From: SR-FBR-E99 sp963732365
Lineage (GTDB): Bacteria; Bacteroidota; Bacteroidia; Bacteroidales; VadinHA17
DNA: 64,000 nt
Direction: 5' to 3'
Assembly: GCA_963732365.1 (NCBI GenBank)
Contig: CAVSZC010000005.1
Span: 1,488,001-1,552,000, forward strand
Part shown: positions 17,271 to 26,243 of the stretch, one piece after another
How the letters are laid out: every line of letters starts with the position of its first letter
Numbering within the stretch: position 1 is the first letter of the stretch
Program-made: the position numbers and the translations under genes
The notes under the pieces: model-generated
The model's database searches: none
The model's input: only the letters and a program-made list of their open reading frames with translations
Told to the model about the DNA's origin: nothing

Positions 17271-18686
17271 CTACTTCACCGTCTTCTTTATCCATTCCGT
17301 GATCAGCCCGAGGGCTTCAGGGGAGAAGGTCTCCTCTATGGTGACATACTCCGACGGGGCGCCCGTGGTGCACCGCTGAAAGAGATGGTTGTGCATCGGA
17401 AGAACCACCGTCTTCACTTTCCTGTTGCCTCCCTTTTTCAATGCTTCCTTGATGGCAGGCAGGTTCTGCTCGTAGTTCACCTGCATGTCCTTGTCACCGT
17501 TGAGTGCCAATACCGGGCAACTGACCTTACTCCAGAAGTCAGACGGTTCCGTTGAGAGGAAATACCTGAACCACGGGTTATTGACAGAAATGAGAGACTG
17601 CGTGAAGGTGGTCATACTGTTCTTCCGTTCCTCCGGCGAAAGGCCCCTGGCATCAAGGTCTGCATTATACCATTCCATCGCCTCTTTGGCCACCTTGCGC
17701 TGGTCACTCTCTGCCATGACAAGGTCAAATATTTTTGAAATGACACGGATGTTCTCGCTTATCTCCGCTTCAGGCAACCCTGACAGCTGAGAAATATCGC
17801 GGTTCTGTTTCACGATGATGTCATAACCTTTTACCCCGGGACCGGCAAGAGAGACTATGAATGCCACCTGACCTGACTGTGATGCGACGATAGGGGCAAT
17901 CAATCCCCCTTCACTGTGGCCTGCAAGGCCTATTCTGCCCTTGTCTATTTCGGTCCTTTCAAGAAGATATTCTACGGCAGCAGCTGCATCATCTGCAAAA
18001 GTAAGCGACGTAGCCTTTGTCACATTGCCCTTTGACTTACCGGCTCCGCGGTCGTCATAGCGGAGTACGGCAATGCCGTTACGGGTAAGGTGATCGGCGA
18101 TGACCTTGAAAGGTTTGTGTGAGAAAACTGATTCATCGCGGTCCTGCTGACCCGACCCTGTAATGAGAACCACAGCAGGGAAGGGGCCTGTACCTTCGGG
18201 CAGTGTCAGTGTACCTGCGAGATCAAAATTCTCAATCCTGTTCCTGAATGTGACCTCTTCTTCACGATAGGGGTAGGGTGGCTTTGGTTCCTGGGGGCGG
18301 TTGTATGTTACCGGGGTGGCACCAAGCACCAGGTCAAGCTTATACTCTCTGCCCAGTTGCGTCCAGGTGCCTGTAAGAGCCGAGTCTCCTGCGAAAACAC
18401 CGAGATAATCGCCTCTGAGCATCGGGGCGGCAACCCTCAGTGTGTCATTCTCATAGGTAACCCTCCCCAGAGGAATACCTGTAGCAGACTGATCTGGAGA
18501 GTCGAGCGTGGCTTTTATCGTGTCTGCCTCCGTTATGTAGAAGTTAAAAACCAGGCGAATCTCCATGCCTGATTCCTTAAGCCTTCCAGACCATGACCCT
18601 TCAATATCAGCTATTGATTTTTGTCCCATTGCCGGGCCTGCCATTAGTAAAGCCAATGCCGCCAGCGTGACTCCAATATTTTTCAT
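17271..18686 (-). CDS. Secreted alpha/beta hydrolase
   Basis: 471 residues with an N-terminal signal peptide (GPAMGQKS cleavage region). An N-terminal beta-rich domain of about 130 residues is followed by an alpha/beta hydrolase domain: oxyanion region VVLITGSGQQDRDESVF, nucleophile motif GHSEGG, acid in LNGDKDMQ and catalytic His in PMHNHLF. It resembles secreted esterase or serine aminopeptidase-like proteins. The substrate is unknown. It stands alone, preceded by 63 bases separating it from divergent yedF. Confidence 0.82.
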   Translation of the reverse strand: MKNIGVTLAALALLMAGPAMGQKSIADIEGSWSGRLKESGMEIRLVFNFYITEADTIKATLDSPDQSATGIPLGRVTYENDTLRVAAPMLRGDYLGVFAGDSALTGTWTQLGREYKLDLVLGATPVTYNRPQEPKPPYPYREEEVTFRNRIENFDLAGTLTLPEGTGPFPAVVLITGSGQQDRDESVFSHKPFKVIADHLTRNGIAVLRYDDRGAGKSKGNVTKATSLTFADDAAAAVEYLLERTEIDKGRIGLAGHSEGGLIAPIVASQSGQVAFIVSLAGPGVKGYDIIVKQNRDISQLSGLPEAEISENIRVISKIFDLVMAESDQRKVAKEAMEWYNADLDARGLSPEERKNSMTTFTQSLISVNNPWFRYFLSTEPSDFWSKVSCPVLALNGDKDMQVNYEQNLPAIKEALKKGGNRKVKTVVLPMHNHLFQRCTTGAPSEYVTIEETFSPEALGLITEWIKKTVK

Positions 18687-18749
18687 CAGTCCTTCTTTCT
18701 TCCAAAAGTAGCCAATTCTGGCTATATTTGCGGGTTAAAAAACCGTTAA

Positions 18750-19367
18750 ATGAAGGTTGTTGATACACGGGGACTTACATGTCCGGCTCCACTGATAATG
18801 ACCCGAAAAGGGCTCACAGAGTCAGCGCCCGATGAGCCTGTTCAGATCATTATTGACAATAAGACATCACTGAGTAACGTAAAGCGCTATCTGACAGATA
18901 ATAAGCTCACTTTCACTGTTAAGGATGACGGCAATACGGCAACGGTGACTGTTACCCGTGGGAAGATTACAGAGATGAGCACCGACGAGACTGAATACTG
19001 TACCACGGAGGTTTCCAGCTCTTCCGGGAAACGGAATACAGTGATTGCCGTTACCTCTGAGAGGATGGGCATCGGAGATGATGACCTGGGCACCAGGCTT
19101 ATGATATCTTTCTTCCGGACGCTTCTGCTGCTCGAGCCAGCCCCGGCGTCGGTGGTTTTCTACAATGCCGGGGTGAAGCTTGCCATGGAAGATTCGCCGG
19201 TACATGAACATATAAAGGAGCTGATCGGAAAGGGCACGGGCATCTACCTGTGCACAACATGCATCAACCATTTCGGGATTAAGGATCGCCTGCCTGTCGG
19301 CAGCTTCAGCGATATGTACCAGATACTCAATATTCTTAAGGATGCGGATCACATCATAAAACCCTGA
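18750..19367 (+). CDS. yedF: Selenium metabolism protein YedF (TusA domain plus DsrE-like domain)
   Basis: 205 residues. The N-terminal TusA-like domain has VDTRGLTCPAPLIMTRKGL with the conserved Cys11-Pro-x-Pro. The C-terminal part (about 95-205) is a DsrE/F-like fold with GIYLCTTCINHFGI. This two-domain form is the YedF that commonly pairs with selD and is thought to deliver selenium. selD starts nine bases downstream. Confidence 0.87.
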   Translation: MKVVDTRGLTCPAPLIMTRKGLTESAPDEPVQIIIDNKTSLSNVKRYLTDNKLTFTVKDDGNTATVTVTRGKITEMSTDETEYCTTEVSSSSGKRNTVIAVTSERMGIGDDDLGTRLMISFFRTLLLLEPAPASVVFYNAGVKLAMEDSPVHEHIKELIGKGTGIYLCTTCINHFGIKDRLPVGSFSDMYQILNILKDADHIIKP

Positions 19368-19376
19368 TCCTGAATT

Positions 19377-20417
19377 ATGGCTTTCGATCTGCTTACAACC
19401 GTAGAGACGGGAGGGTGTTCGTCAAAGATACCTCCCCGGCTGCTTGAGGAGCTTCTCAGGGGGTTGCCGCTGTCGGCTGACCCTGCTATCCTTGTTGACA
19501 TTGCGACACATGATGACGCAGGTGTCTATAAGATAAGCGATGATCTGGCCCTGGTATTTACGACTGATTTCTTCCCGCCGCTGGTGAGCGACGCCTACGA
19601 GTTTGGACTTATTGCCGCAACAAACTCAATAAGTGATGTTTATGCCATGGGAGGTAAGCCTCTTCTGGCGCTTAACATAATGATGTTCCCAGCATCTGTT
19701 ATACCACTTGAGGTTTATTCGGATATTTTGCGCGGCGGGTATGACAAGGCAAGGGAGGCAGGGGTAAGCATCATAGGCGGTCACAGCATCGACGATTATC
19801 CTCCCAAGTACGGGCTTGCCGTCATTGGCACCGTTCACCCTGACCGGATCATCACCAACGCAGGCGCCAGGGAGGGAGACCTTCTCGTACTTACCAAGCC
19901 TCTGGGAACGGGCATCATACTCGCGGGTCACAGGATGAAGATGACCTCTGGCGAACAGCTTGAGGAGGCCATAAGCCACATGATGAGGCTGAACAGCCAC
20001 GGCGCTGCTGTGATGCAGAGATACGGTGTCAGGGGGGCTACGGACATAACCGGCTTCGGGCTGGCAGGGCACGCTCTCAAGATGGCACGGGGATCAGGCG
20101 TGACAATAAAATTAACTATGGGGAGCGTACCTCTCATGACAGGCGTGTATGACCTTGTCAGCCATGGATGCATCCCCGGTGCTGCCTTCCGTAACCTCGA
20201 CTATGCTGAGAGTGACACTCTCTTTGAGGAGGGTCTAGATTACAATCTCAGGATGATCTCTCTTGATGCCCAGACCTCCGGCGGGTTGCTGATGTCGGTT
20301 CCTGAAGAGAAGATTGCCCCCCTGATGACAGACCTTCAGGGTGCAGGGCATCGGGAGGCAGCGGTGATCGGAAGGGTACTGCTAAAAAATGATCACTCGC
20401 TGATCATAGGCATGTAA
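19377..20417 (+). CDS. selD: Selenide, water dikinase SelD
   Basis: Makes selenophosphate from selenide and ATP. The 346-residue length is normal. The N-terminal active site GGCSSKIPP has the catalytic Cys14 and the Lys three residues later. ATP/Mg2+ residues are in DIATHDDAGVYKI, LVFTTDFFPP and GGHSIDDYPPKYG. No in-frame UGA or SECIS is needed, because the active residue is Cys. No selA, selB or selU is in the window, so whether selenophosphate goes to selenocysteine, selenouridine or a Se-cofactor cannot be told. Confidence 0.94.
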   Translation: MAFDLLTTVETGGCSSKIPPRLLEELLRGLPLSADPAILVDIATHDDAGVYKISDDLALVFTTDFFPPLVSDAYEFGLIAATNSISDVYAMGGKPLLALNIMMFPASVIPLEVYSDILRGGYDKAREAGVSIIGGHSIDDYPPKYGLAVIGTVHPDRIITNAGAREGDLLVLTKPLGTGIILAGHRMKMTSGEQLEEAISHMMRLNSHGAAVMQRYGVRGATDITGFGLAGHALKMARGSGVTIKLTMGSVPLMTGVYDLVSHGCIPGAAFRNLDYAESDTLFEEGLDYNLRMISLDAQTSGGLLMSVPEEKIAPLMTDLQGAGHREAAVIGRVLLKNDHSLIIGM

Positions 20418-20421
20418 CGGT

Positions 20422-22203
20422 TTACGCCGGAAGGGAGAAGATGAATTCGGTGCCGCCGCCAGGTCTCGTCCGTACCGATATTTCACCCTTATGCAACAAT
20501 ATTGCATTTTTAACAATGGCGAGTCCTAATCCTGTTCCCCCGCTCTTACGTGAGCGGCCGTCATCAACCCTGTAGAACCTCTCGAAGATGCGCGGCTGAT
20601 GCTCCTCGGGTATCCCTATGCCGTCGTCGGCAAAGGAAAAAGTGAGATACCCGGCCGCACCCGGGATATTACGGATCGAAATGGTGATTTTATCACCGGC
20701 ATATGTCACGGCATTCTCAATCAGGTTCTGGAATACGGATACCACCAGTGACCGGTTTGCAGTGACGGTCAGTCCTTCTTCAATTTCAATATCAAAGCTG
20801 ATACCTTTTTTCTTAATCGCGGTGATGAGGTTATCACGCACCTCTCTTATAACAGATCCGACATTCACCGGTTCAAATGGAAAGCTGCTGCCGGTTTCGT
20901 CGAGCTTATTGAGGGTGACTATGTCACTGATCAGTTCTGTAAGGCGTATCGACTGAGCAAGCGCCTTTTCAAGGAAGTACTGCTTTTTATCTTCATCGAG
21001 GTCCCTGTTTACCATCAGTGTCTCAAGATAGCCTCTCACCGAAGCGATTGGTGTCTTCAGCTCGTGAGCTATGTTGGATGTCATCTGCTGCCTCATTGCC
21101 TTTGTCTGTTCGGTGCGTGTGATATCGGTCAGAACGATCTCGAAGCTGCCGTCATTGAAAAGGATACACTTTACACCAAAGAATCTGCCTGACTTTTCGA
21201 CATGGAATTCTGTCGAGGGTATTTCTCCCTGTCTGGCTGACGGCCCCTGGTGCCTGTCGAGGAATGTCCTCACGCCGCCAAAGAGAGGATGATCGATGAA
21301 CCCCTCAGGCTCTATTGTATGTTCGCCTGTGATTGCGTTGAGGAACACCAGGAAATGGTTGTTGGAGAGTGTCACCTTCCGTTCCGGAGAGAGGAAAGCG
21401 ACACCTTCGTTCAGGACATGGAGGTGCCTGAACAGCTTCTCCTTCTGCAGGGTCAGTTCTGCAGTGTTCCTGGCCAGGTTGTTATATATCCTGACTATCT
21501 CTTTCCCTGTCTCGCCGATCTCATTTCGTGGGAAGATAATGCCGGGGTCATTGCCTTCGCCGCGTCTCACCCTGGCGGCGAAGTCACGCAGCATGGTAAT
21601 GCTCTCGCCCATCCTCCTTGTCACCAGGGCCAGCAGAGCCCATACAGCAGCGAAGACCACTGCAATGAAGACCAGGAAGATCTTTTCGCGCCTGAGAAAC
21701 CCTGTAATATTGATATTATATTCTTCAGCAAGCCTGACATAGTATGTGTTGAAGTATCTCGAGAAATAGTAATATTCCTTCCCTGTGGATGCTGATCTGC
21801 GCACTGCTGTTCCGTAGGGGGAGAAGAGCGATTTGCCCACCTCAGGTCTCTTCAGATGGTTCTCCATTTTGTCCCACTCCTCTACTGAGCTGTCATACAG
21901 CACGCTTCCGTCTATTGCAATGATTGTTATCCTCAGGTCAGGAACGGGTATAAGGTTGAATATCGAGTCAATCAGGGGATAATTTCCGGTCTCAGGAAGG
22001 GAGTTGACACGTATGTAGTTGTCAACCAGCCCTGCCATGTCGTTCATTCTTGTATCAAGTGCTGTGATCCTTATCTTCTTCTCGCGGTTGTACTGGAAGG
22101 CCAGTATCAATGCTGTGAAAAGGATGAAGATACTGAAGTAGTATAAGAACAATCTGCGCCTGAAACTCTCTTTTCCTGTCATGTGCGTCTGTTTTTCAAT
22201 CAC
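20422..22203 (-). CDS. phoR: PhoR-like sensor histidine kinase
   Basis: 593 residues. Two transmembrane helices (about 18-38 and 178-198) enclose a periplasmic sensor region. Next come a HAMP-like linker, a PAS-like segment (LHVLNEGVAFLSPERKVTLSN, quoted in part), the HisKA box SNIAHELKTPIASVRGYLE with the phospho-acceptor His, and an HATPase domain (FQNLIENAVTYAG, GTGLGLAIVKNA). The start overlaps the response regulator by eight bases. Its place behind pst-phoU-phoB supports a phosphate-starvation role. Confidence 0.87.
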   Translation of the reverse strand: MIEKQTHMTGKESFRRRLFLYYFSIFILFTALILAFQYNREKKIRITALDTRMNDMAGLVDNYIRVNSLPETGNYPLIDSIFNLIPVPDLRITIIAIDGSVLYDSSVEEWDKMENHLKRPEVGKSLFSPYGTAVRRSASTGKEYYYFSRYFNTYYVRLAEEYNINITGFLRREKIFLVFIAVVFAAVWALLALVTRRMGESITMLRDFAARVRRGEGNDPGIIFPRNEIGETGKEIVRIYNNLARNTAELTLQKEKLFRHLHVLNEGVAFLSPERKVTLSNNHFLVFLNAITGEHTIEPEGFIDHPLFGGVRTFLDRHQGPSARQGEIPSTEFHVEKSGRFFGVKCILFNDGSFEIVLTDITRTEQTKAMRQQMTSNIAHELKTPIASVRGYLETLMVNRDLDEDKKQYFLEKALAQSIRLTELISDIVTLNKLDETGSSFPFEPVNVGSVIREVRDNLITAIKKKGISFDIEIEEGLTVTANRSLVVSVFQNLIENAVTYAGDKITISIRNIPGAAGYLTFSFADDGIGIPEEHQPRIFERFYRVDDGRSRKSGGTGLGLAIVKNAILLHKGEISVRTRPGGGTEFIFSLPA

Positions 22204-22882
22204 CGAAATAGTATCCGTACCCTGATTTGTTTTTTAACATGCCTCCCTTGTCGCCCAGTTTCCTTCTTATTCTGGCAATGGTTACGTCGACTGTTCGTTC
22301 GGTAACGATGACATCGCTTCCCCACACACGGTCAAGTATCGCTGTCCTTGGTATAATCCTTCCCGGGTTCTGGAGGAAGAGGGCAAGTATCTCGTACTCT
22401 TTTCTTGTCAGCTCAAGGGTCTCACCCTTTGAATATATCAGTTTGTTTTCAAAGTCTATCCGGAAGTCTCCCGACGGTATTTCAGTTGTCATTTCCCCGG
22501 GTGATGATCTGCGGAGGATGGCCTTGACCCTGGCAGTCAGTTCCCTTACAGAAAAGGGTTTGGCGAGATAATCATCGGCTCCGAGGCTAAACCCTGTGAT
22601 CTTGTCGTTCTCTGTGTCGCGTGCCGTGAGAAAGATCACGGGTGTTGTCAGCTTCAGCTCCTTTCTTATTTTTTCAGCTAGTCTGAACCCGGACATGTCT
22701 CCCATCATGACATCAAGGATAAAGAGGTCATATGAGGCGAGGTTTTTGCGTACTGCCTCCTCTGCTGAGGTACATGTATCAACATCATATCCGTCACCGG
22801 CAAGATTGAATGAAAGGATCTCGAGGATATCCTCCTCGTCGTCCACTACCAGTATTTTCTTCCCTTCAACCATGTTCGTCAT
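22196..22882 (-). CDS. phoB: PhoB-like response regulator
   Basis: 228 residues. The receiver domain has DDEE, the phospho-acceptor Asp in LFILDVMMGDMSG and Lys in YLAKPF. The C-terminal winged helix (LTRKEYEILALFLQNPG, VTVRTVDVTIARIRRKLG-like) is of the OmpR/PhoB class. It lies between phoU and phoR. The Pho-box-like array upstream of the porin gene at 28511-28554 is a likely target. Confidence 0.87.
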   Translation of the reverse strand: MTNMVEGKKILVVDDEEDILEILSFNLAGDGYDVDTCTSAEEAVRKNLASYDLFILDVMMGDMSGFRLAEKIRKELKLTTPVIFLTARDTENDKITGFSLGADDYLAKPFSVRELTARVKAILRRSSPGEMTTEIPSGDFRIDFENKLIYSKGETLELTRKEYEILALFLQNPGRIIPRTAILDRVWGSDVIVTERTVDVTIARIRRKLGDKGGMLKNKSGYGYYFGD

Positions 22883-22905
22883 AATCCAGATTCTGTAGTG
22901 AAGAT

Positions 22906-22968
22906 GTTTGTATTCGGTATTCAGTAATCAGTATTCGGTAAAGAACCGATAACCGACAACCGATAACC
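22906..22968. repeat. Heptad repeat array between phoU and phoB
   Basis: About 60 bases with a seven-base period: units GTATTCG, GTATTCA, GTAATCA, GTATTCG on the left, then ACCGATA, ACCGACA, ACCGATA, ACCAGCA on the right. The halves are roughly inverted, so the array could form a long imperfect hairpin. Related heptad runs lie at 27313-27343 and 62512-62556. It sits inside the transcribed pst-pho cluster. Confidence 0.6.
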
Positions 22969-22972
22969 AGCA

Positions 22973-23692
22973 TCACCCCTTCACCTCCTCCTTTCCGATC
23001 CCGGTGTGCCTGATATCGGTTCCCTGCATTGAATAGATTGATGCCTCTGCAATGTTTGTGGCATGGTCAGCTATCCGTTCGATGTTTGATATCATATCCT
23101 TTATCTCGACATAACTCAGCAACATCGACCGTGTCCGTTCGTCTATCTTCGATTTGTTGATATGGCTAAGGAGAAGTTTGTGATTCATCTCATCTACTAC
23201 CGAGTCATTCTTTATTGTCCAGATAGCAAAATCGGGGTCAGTATTAATGAATGAGAGCAGCGCTTTTTCCACCATGATAATACCTGATGCAAGCATATTG
23301 TTTACAAGAGATGATATGGAGGCATATTCCTCGCTCTTCTTTACCTTTTCAATGATTCTCAGCAGGTTTATTATTCTGTCGCCGATCCTTTCGAGGTTGA
23401 CAGTCATACGATAGCAGGCTACAATGCGCCGCACATCGGAGGCTACCGGCTGGTAAAGCACAATTGTGTTTGTGAATTGTTCGCCGATGACCACTTCAAG
23501 GTTATCAATCTGGTTCTCGGCCTCCTGTATCTGAGACACGATTTTGCCATAAAGAGCTTCGTCAGATGTGTTCATCAGTCTCTCAAGGAGGGTGAGCTGA
23601 TTCAGTGTCAGGTTTGCCATCTCCCTGAAGCTGGTCATTATCTCATTTATTGCCTGTTCTTTTTTTGAGCTCATTTGAAGGTGTTTTAACAA
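22973..23692 (-). CDS. phoU: Phosphate signalling protein PhoU
   Basis: 239 residues, all-helical with two PhoU repeats. Motifs are DNLEVVIGEQFTN and SDVRRIVACYRMTVNLERIGD (quoted in part) in repeat one, and SNIERIADHATNIAEA in repeat two, which are the metal-binding E/D-rich helices. It links PstSCAB to PhoR and restrains the kinase when phosphate is plentiful. It follows pstB by 21 bases. Confidence 0.93.
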   Translation of the reverse strand: MLKHLQMSSKKEQAINEIMTSFREMANLTLNQLTLLERLMNTSDEALYGKIVSQIQEAENQIDNLEVVIGEQFTNTIVLYQPVASDVRRIVACYRMTVNLERIGDRIINLLRIIEKVKKSEEYASISSLVNNMLASGIIMVEKALLSFINTDPDFAIWTIKNDSVVDEMNHKLLLSHINKSKIDERTRSMLLSYVEIKDMISNIERIADHATNIAEASIYSMQGTDIRHTGIGKEEVKG

Positions 23693-23713
23693 ATGTATGA
23701 AATAAGTATGTTA

Positions 23714-24490
23714 TCATCCGAATTTGCCTGTGAGATAAGCCTCTGTGCGCGCATCCTTCGGGGTTGTGAAGAGTGTCTCGGTGCGTCCGGCCTCGACCAG
23801 TTCGCCGAGGTACATGAACATTGAGTCGTCCGATATCCTTGCTGCCTGTGACATATTATGGGTGACGAGGACAATGGTATACTTTTTCTTCAGCTCGCCG
23901 AGCAGATCCTCGATTTTTGATGTGGCAATGGGGTCGAGGGCTGAGGTAGGCTCATCGAGCAGGAGCACTTCGGGATTGAAGGCAATGGCCCGTGCCACGC
24001 AGAGCCTCTGCTGCTGACCGCCGGAGAGAAATGTCCCCTTCCGGAAAAGAAACTCTTTAACCTCATCCCAGAGTGTAACGTTTCTCAGGGCGTTCTCGAC
24101 GATCTCATCACGCTGGTTCTTTTTCAGCCTGATATCATTCAGTGAGTATCCGGCAACAACATTCTCGTATATTGTCATGTTGGGGAACGGATTGGGTCTC
24201 TGGAACACCATCCCCACCTTGCGACGGAGCTCTATCACGGACATCGGGAAAATGCTCTTTCCGTCGAGGAGTATATCGCCTCTGGTCTCGATGTTGGGAT
24301 ATAGCTCATGCATCCTGTTCATGGCCCTGAGCAGTGTGCTCTTGCCGCATCCTGAGGGGCCCATGATGGCTGTGATGCTGTTGCGCCTGACTGTCGCAGA
24401 TACATCTTTGACGGCATAACGGCCTGGCTCGTAGGCTATTGAAAGTCCTTCGATCTTAAGTACAGGTTCCGTGGTATGTGTGTCACTCAT
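23714..24490 (-). CDS. pstB: Phosphate ABC transporter ATPase PstB
   Basis: 258 residues with Walker A GPSGCGKSTL, Q-loop VFQRPNPFPNM (the PstB-specific NPFP), signature LSGGQQQRLCVARAIA, Walker B EVLLLDEPTSALDP and the H-loop LVTHNM. The cytoplasmic motor of the phosphate importer. Confidence 0.96.
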   Translation of the reverse strand: MSDTHTTEPVLKIEGLSIAYEPGRYAVKDVSATVRRNSITAIMGPSGCGKSTLLRAMNRMHELYPNIETRGDILLDGKSIFPMSVIELRRKVGMVFQRPNPFPNMTIYENVVAGYSLNDIRLKKNQRDEIVENALRNVTLWDEVKEFLFRKGTFLSGGQQQRLCVARAIAFNPEVLLLDEPTSALDPIATSKIEDLLGELKKKYTIVLVTHNMSQAARISDDSMFMYLGELVEAGRTETLFTTPKDARTEAYLTGKFG

Positions 24491-24495
24491 CAGTG

Positions 24496-25377
24496 TCAGA
24501 TATATTTATGTTTTGAAGCAATGCTGCGTGAAAGGAGGTTCATTGAGAGAACGAAGATCATCAGGAAGAGTGATGCGCTCCATACGAGGTTAACCATATT
24601 GGGGTCGTTGTAGAAGTCCCATATCAGCAGCGGCACTGCGCTGACGGGTTGTGTCACATCGAGGCTGACGGACGGGCTGCCGAGGGCTGTGAGCATAAGC
24701 GGTGCCGTCTCACCCAGTATCCTCGAGAGGGCGAGCAGTACCCCCGTTGCCAGCCCGCTGAAGCTGACAGGGATAAGCACCTTGATGATCATCTTGTAAT
24801 AGGGAGTCCCCAGGGCGAACGCCGCCTCCCTGATCGTCACAGGGATCATCTTCATTGTCTCTTCCGTTGATCTTATTATCAGGGGCAGCATCATGATCGT
24901 CAGGGCTGTGCTCCCCGCCAGGGCGGAGTAACCGCGGGTAATGTTCCTGACAACCCAGAGGTATGCTATAATTCCCAGGATGATTGACGGTACTCCCTGA
25001 AGGATCTCGGTGAGGCTTCTGATGAAGGAGGCATATCTCTTCGTTCCGTTCTCGTAGAGGTATACACCGGTCATCAGTCCAAGCGGGATTGACACCAGTG
25101 ATGCGATGATGACCATCAGCAGGGAGCCGGTGAGGCCGTTGGCTATGCCACCGGGTATCACCTCGCCTGATGAAGCTGCCATCATTGCCTGGAAGGTGTC
25201 GGGTGCCGGCTCTGTGAAGAAGGCCAGGTTTATCTGGCGGTATCCCTTCAGTGCCAGGTTACCGACGATAAGGAAGATAGGCACAACTGTTATCACCGCA
25301 CCGGCAATGATTATGTATTTCAGCCTGGCGTTGGTGCGGTTGCGGCGCCCGATATTGTCTATAAGCAGGTTATCCAT
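24496..25377 (-). CDS. pstA: Phosphate ABC transporter permease PstA
   Basis: 293 residues with six predicted helices and a binding-protein-dependent permease domain. The EAA-like loop reads REAAFALGTPYYKMIIKVLIP and is followed by the family segment LALSRILGETAPLMLTALG. It starts just after pstC and stops six bases before pstB. Confidence 0.94.
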   Translation of the reverse strand: MDNLLIDNIGRRNRTNARLKYIIIAGAVITVVPIFLIVGNLALKGYRQINLAFFTEPAPDTFQAMMAASSGEVIPGGIANGLTGSLLMVIIASLVSIPLGLMTGVYLYENGTKRYASFIRSLTEILQGVPSIILGIIAYLWVVRNITRGYSALAGSTALTIMMLPLIIRSTEETMKMIPVTIREAAFALGTPYYKMIIKVLIPVSFSGLATGVLLALSRILGETAPLMLTALGSPSVSLDVTQPVSAVPLLIWDFYNDPNMVNLVWSASLFLMIFVLSMNLLSRSIASKHKYI

Positions 25378-25385
25378 GTCGGGCT

Positions 25386-26237
25386 CTATGCAAATCGTCT
25401 GATAATAAATTTCCCTGCCGCATTGACAAGTGCCGTGATGGCAAAGAGCAGCAGCCCTATTGCTATGAGTGCACTCAGCTTCAGACCGTCGGCCTCGCCA
25501 AACTGGTTGGCGATAACGGAAGCCATCGTGTTCCCGGGTGAAAACAGACCCTTAGGGATAATGTTGGCATTGCCGATAAGCATCGTGACAGCCATTGTCT
25601 CTCCGAGAGCCCTGCCGAGGGCAAGGATGAAGCTTGCCACTATACCTGACCGGGCAGATGGAATGATGACACTGAAGATTACCTCTCGACGTGTTGCTCC
25701 GAGGGAGTAAGCAGCCTCCTTGAGCTCAGAAGGTACCATGGCAATAATCTCTGAACTCAGTGAGGTGGCATAAGGGACAATCATTATTGCCAGCACAATG
25801 GAGGCAGTAAAAATCCCGAACCCCTGATCTGTGAGCCCGGTGCTGATAAGAAGCGGCCGGAGGGCATAAAAACCCCAGAACCCGTATACTATGGAAGGGA
25901 TACCGGCAAGCATGTCTACAAGGCTGCGGAGTATGCCGGCGGTCCTGGTGCCCCTGAAGTATTCGGCAATGAAGAGGGAGGTTGAAAAGGCCATGGGTAT
26001 GCACAGCAACAGAGCAAGCAGTGAAGTAATGACAGTACCTGCGATAAAGGGCAGCGCACCGTATTCCTCACTGCCCGATGTGGGATTCCATACCGTTGAA
26101 GTGATAAAGCTGAAGCCATACTCCCTGAATGCCGGTATAGCACCTCCCGTAAGGGAGAGTACTATTCCGGCACTCAGCAGAAGTATTGTAAGTGAAGAGA
26201 GAAAAAGTAAGGCTTTTGTTACCTTATCACCACTCAT
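25386..26237 (-). CDS. pstC: Phosphate ABC transporter permease PstC
   Basis: 283 residues with six predicted helices. The EAA loop is KEAAYSLGATRREVIFSVIIP, followed by the family motif LALGRALGETMAVTMLIGN, and the N-terminal region has FGFLTST-like FITSTVWNPTSG. It pairs with PstA to form the membrane channel. Confidence 0.94.
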   Translation of the reverse strand: MSGDKVTKALLFLSSLTILLLSAGIVLSLTGGAIPAFREYGFSFITSTVWNPTSGSEEYGALPFIAGTVITSLLALLLCIPMAFSTSLFIAEYFRGTRTAGILRSLVDMLAGIPSIVYGFWGFYALRPLLISTGLTDQGFGIFTASIVLAIMIVPYATSLSSEIIAMVPSELKEAAYSLGATRREVIFSVIIPSARSGIVASFILALGRALGETMAVTMLIGNANIIPKGLFSPGNTMASVIANQFGEADGLKLSALIAIGLLLFAITALVNAAGKFIIRRFA

Positions 26238-26243
26238 TGTAAA

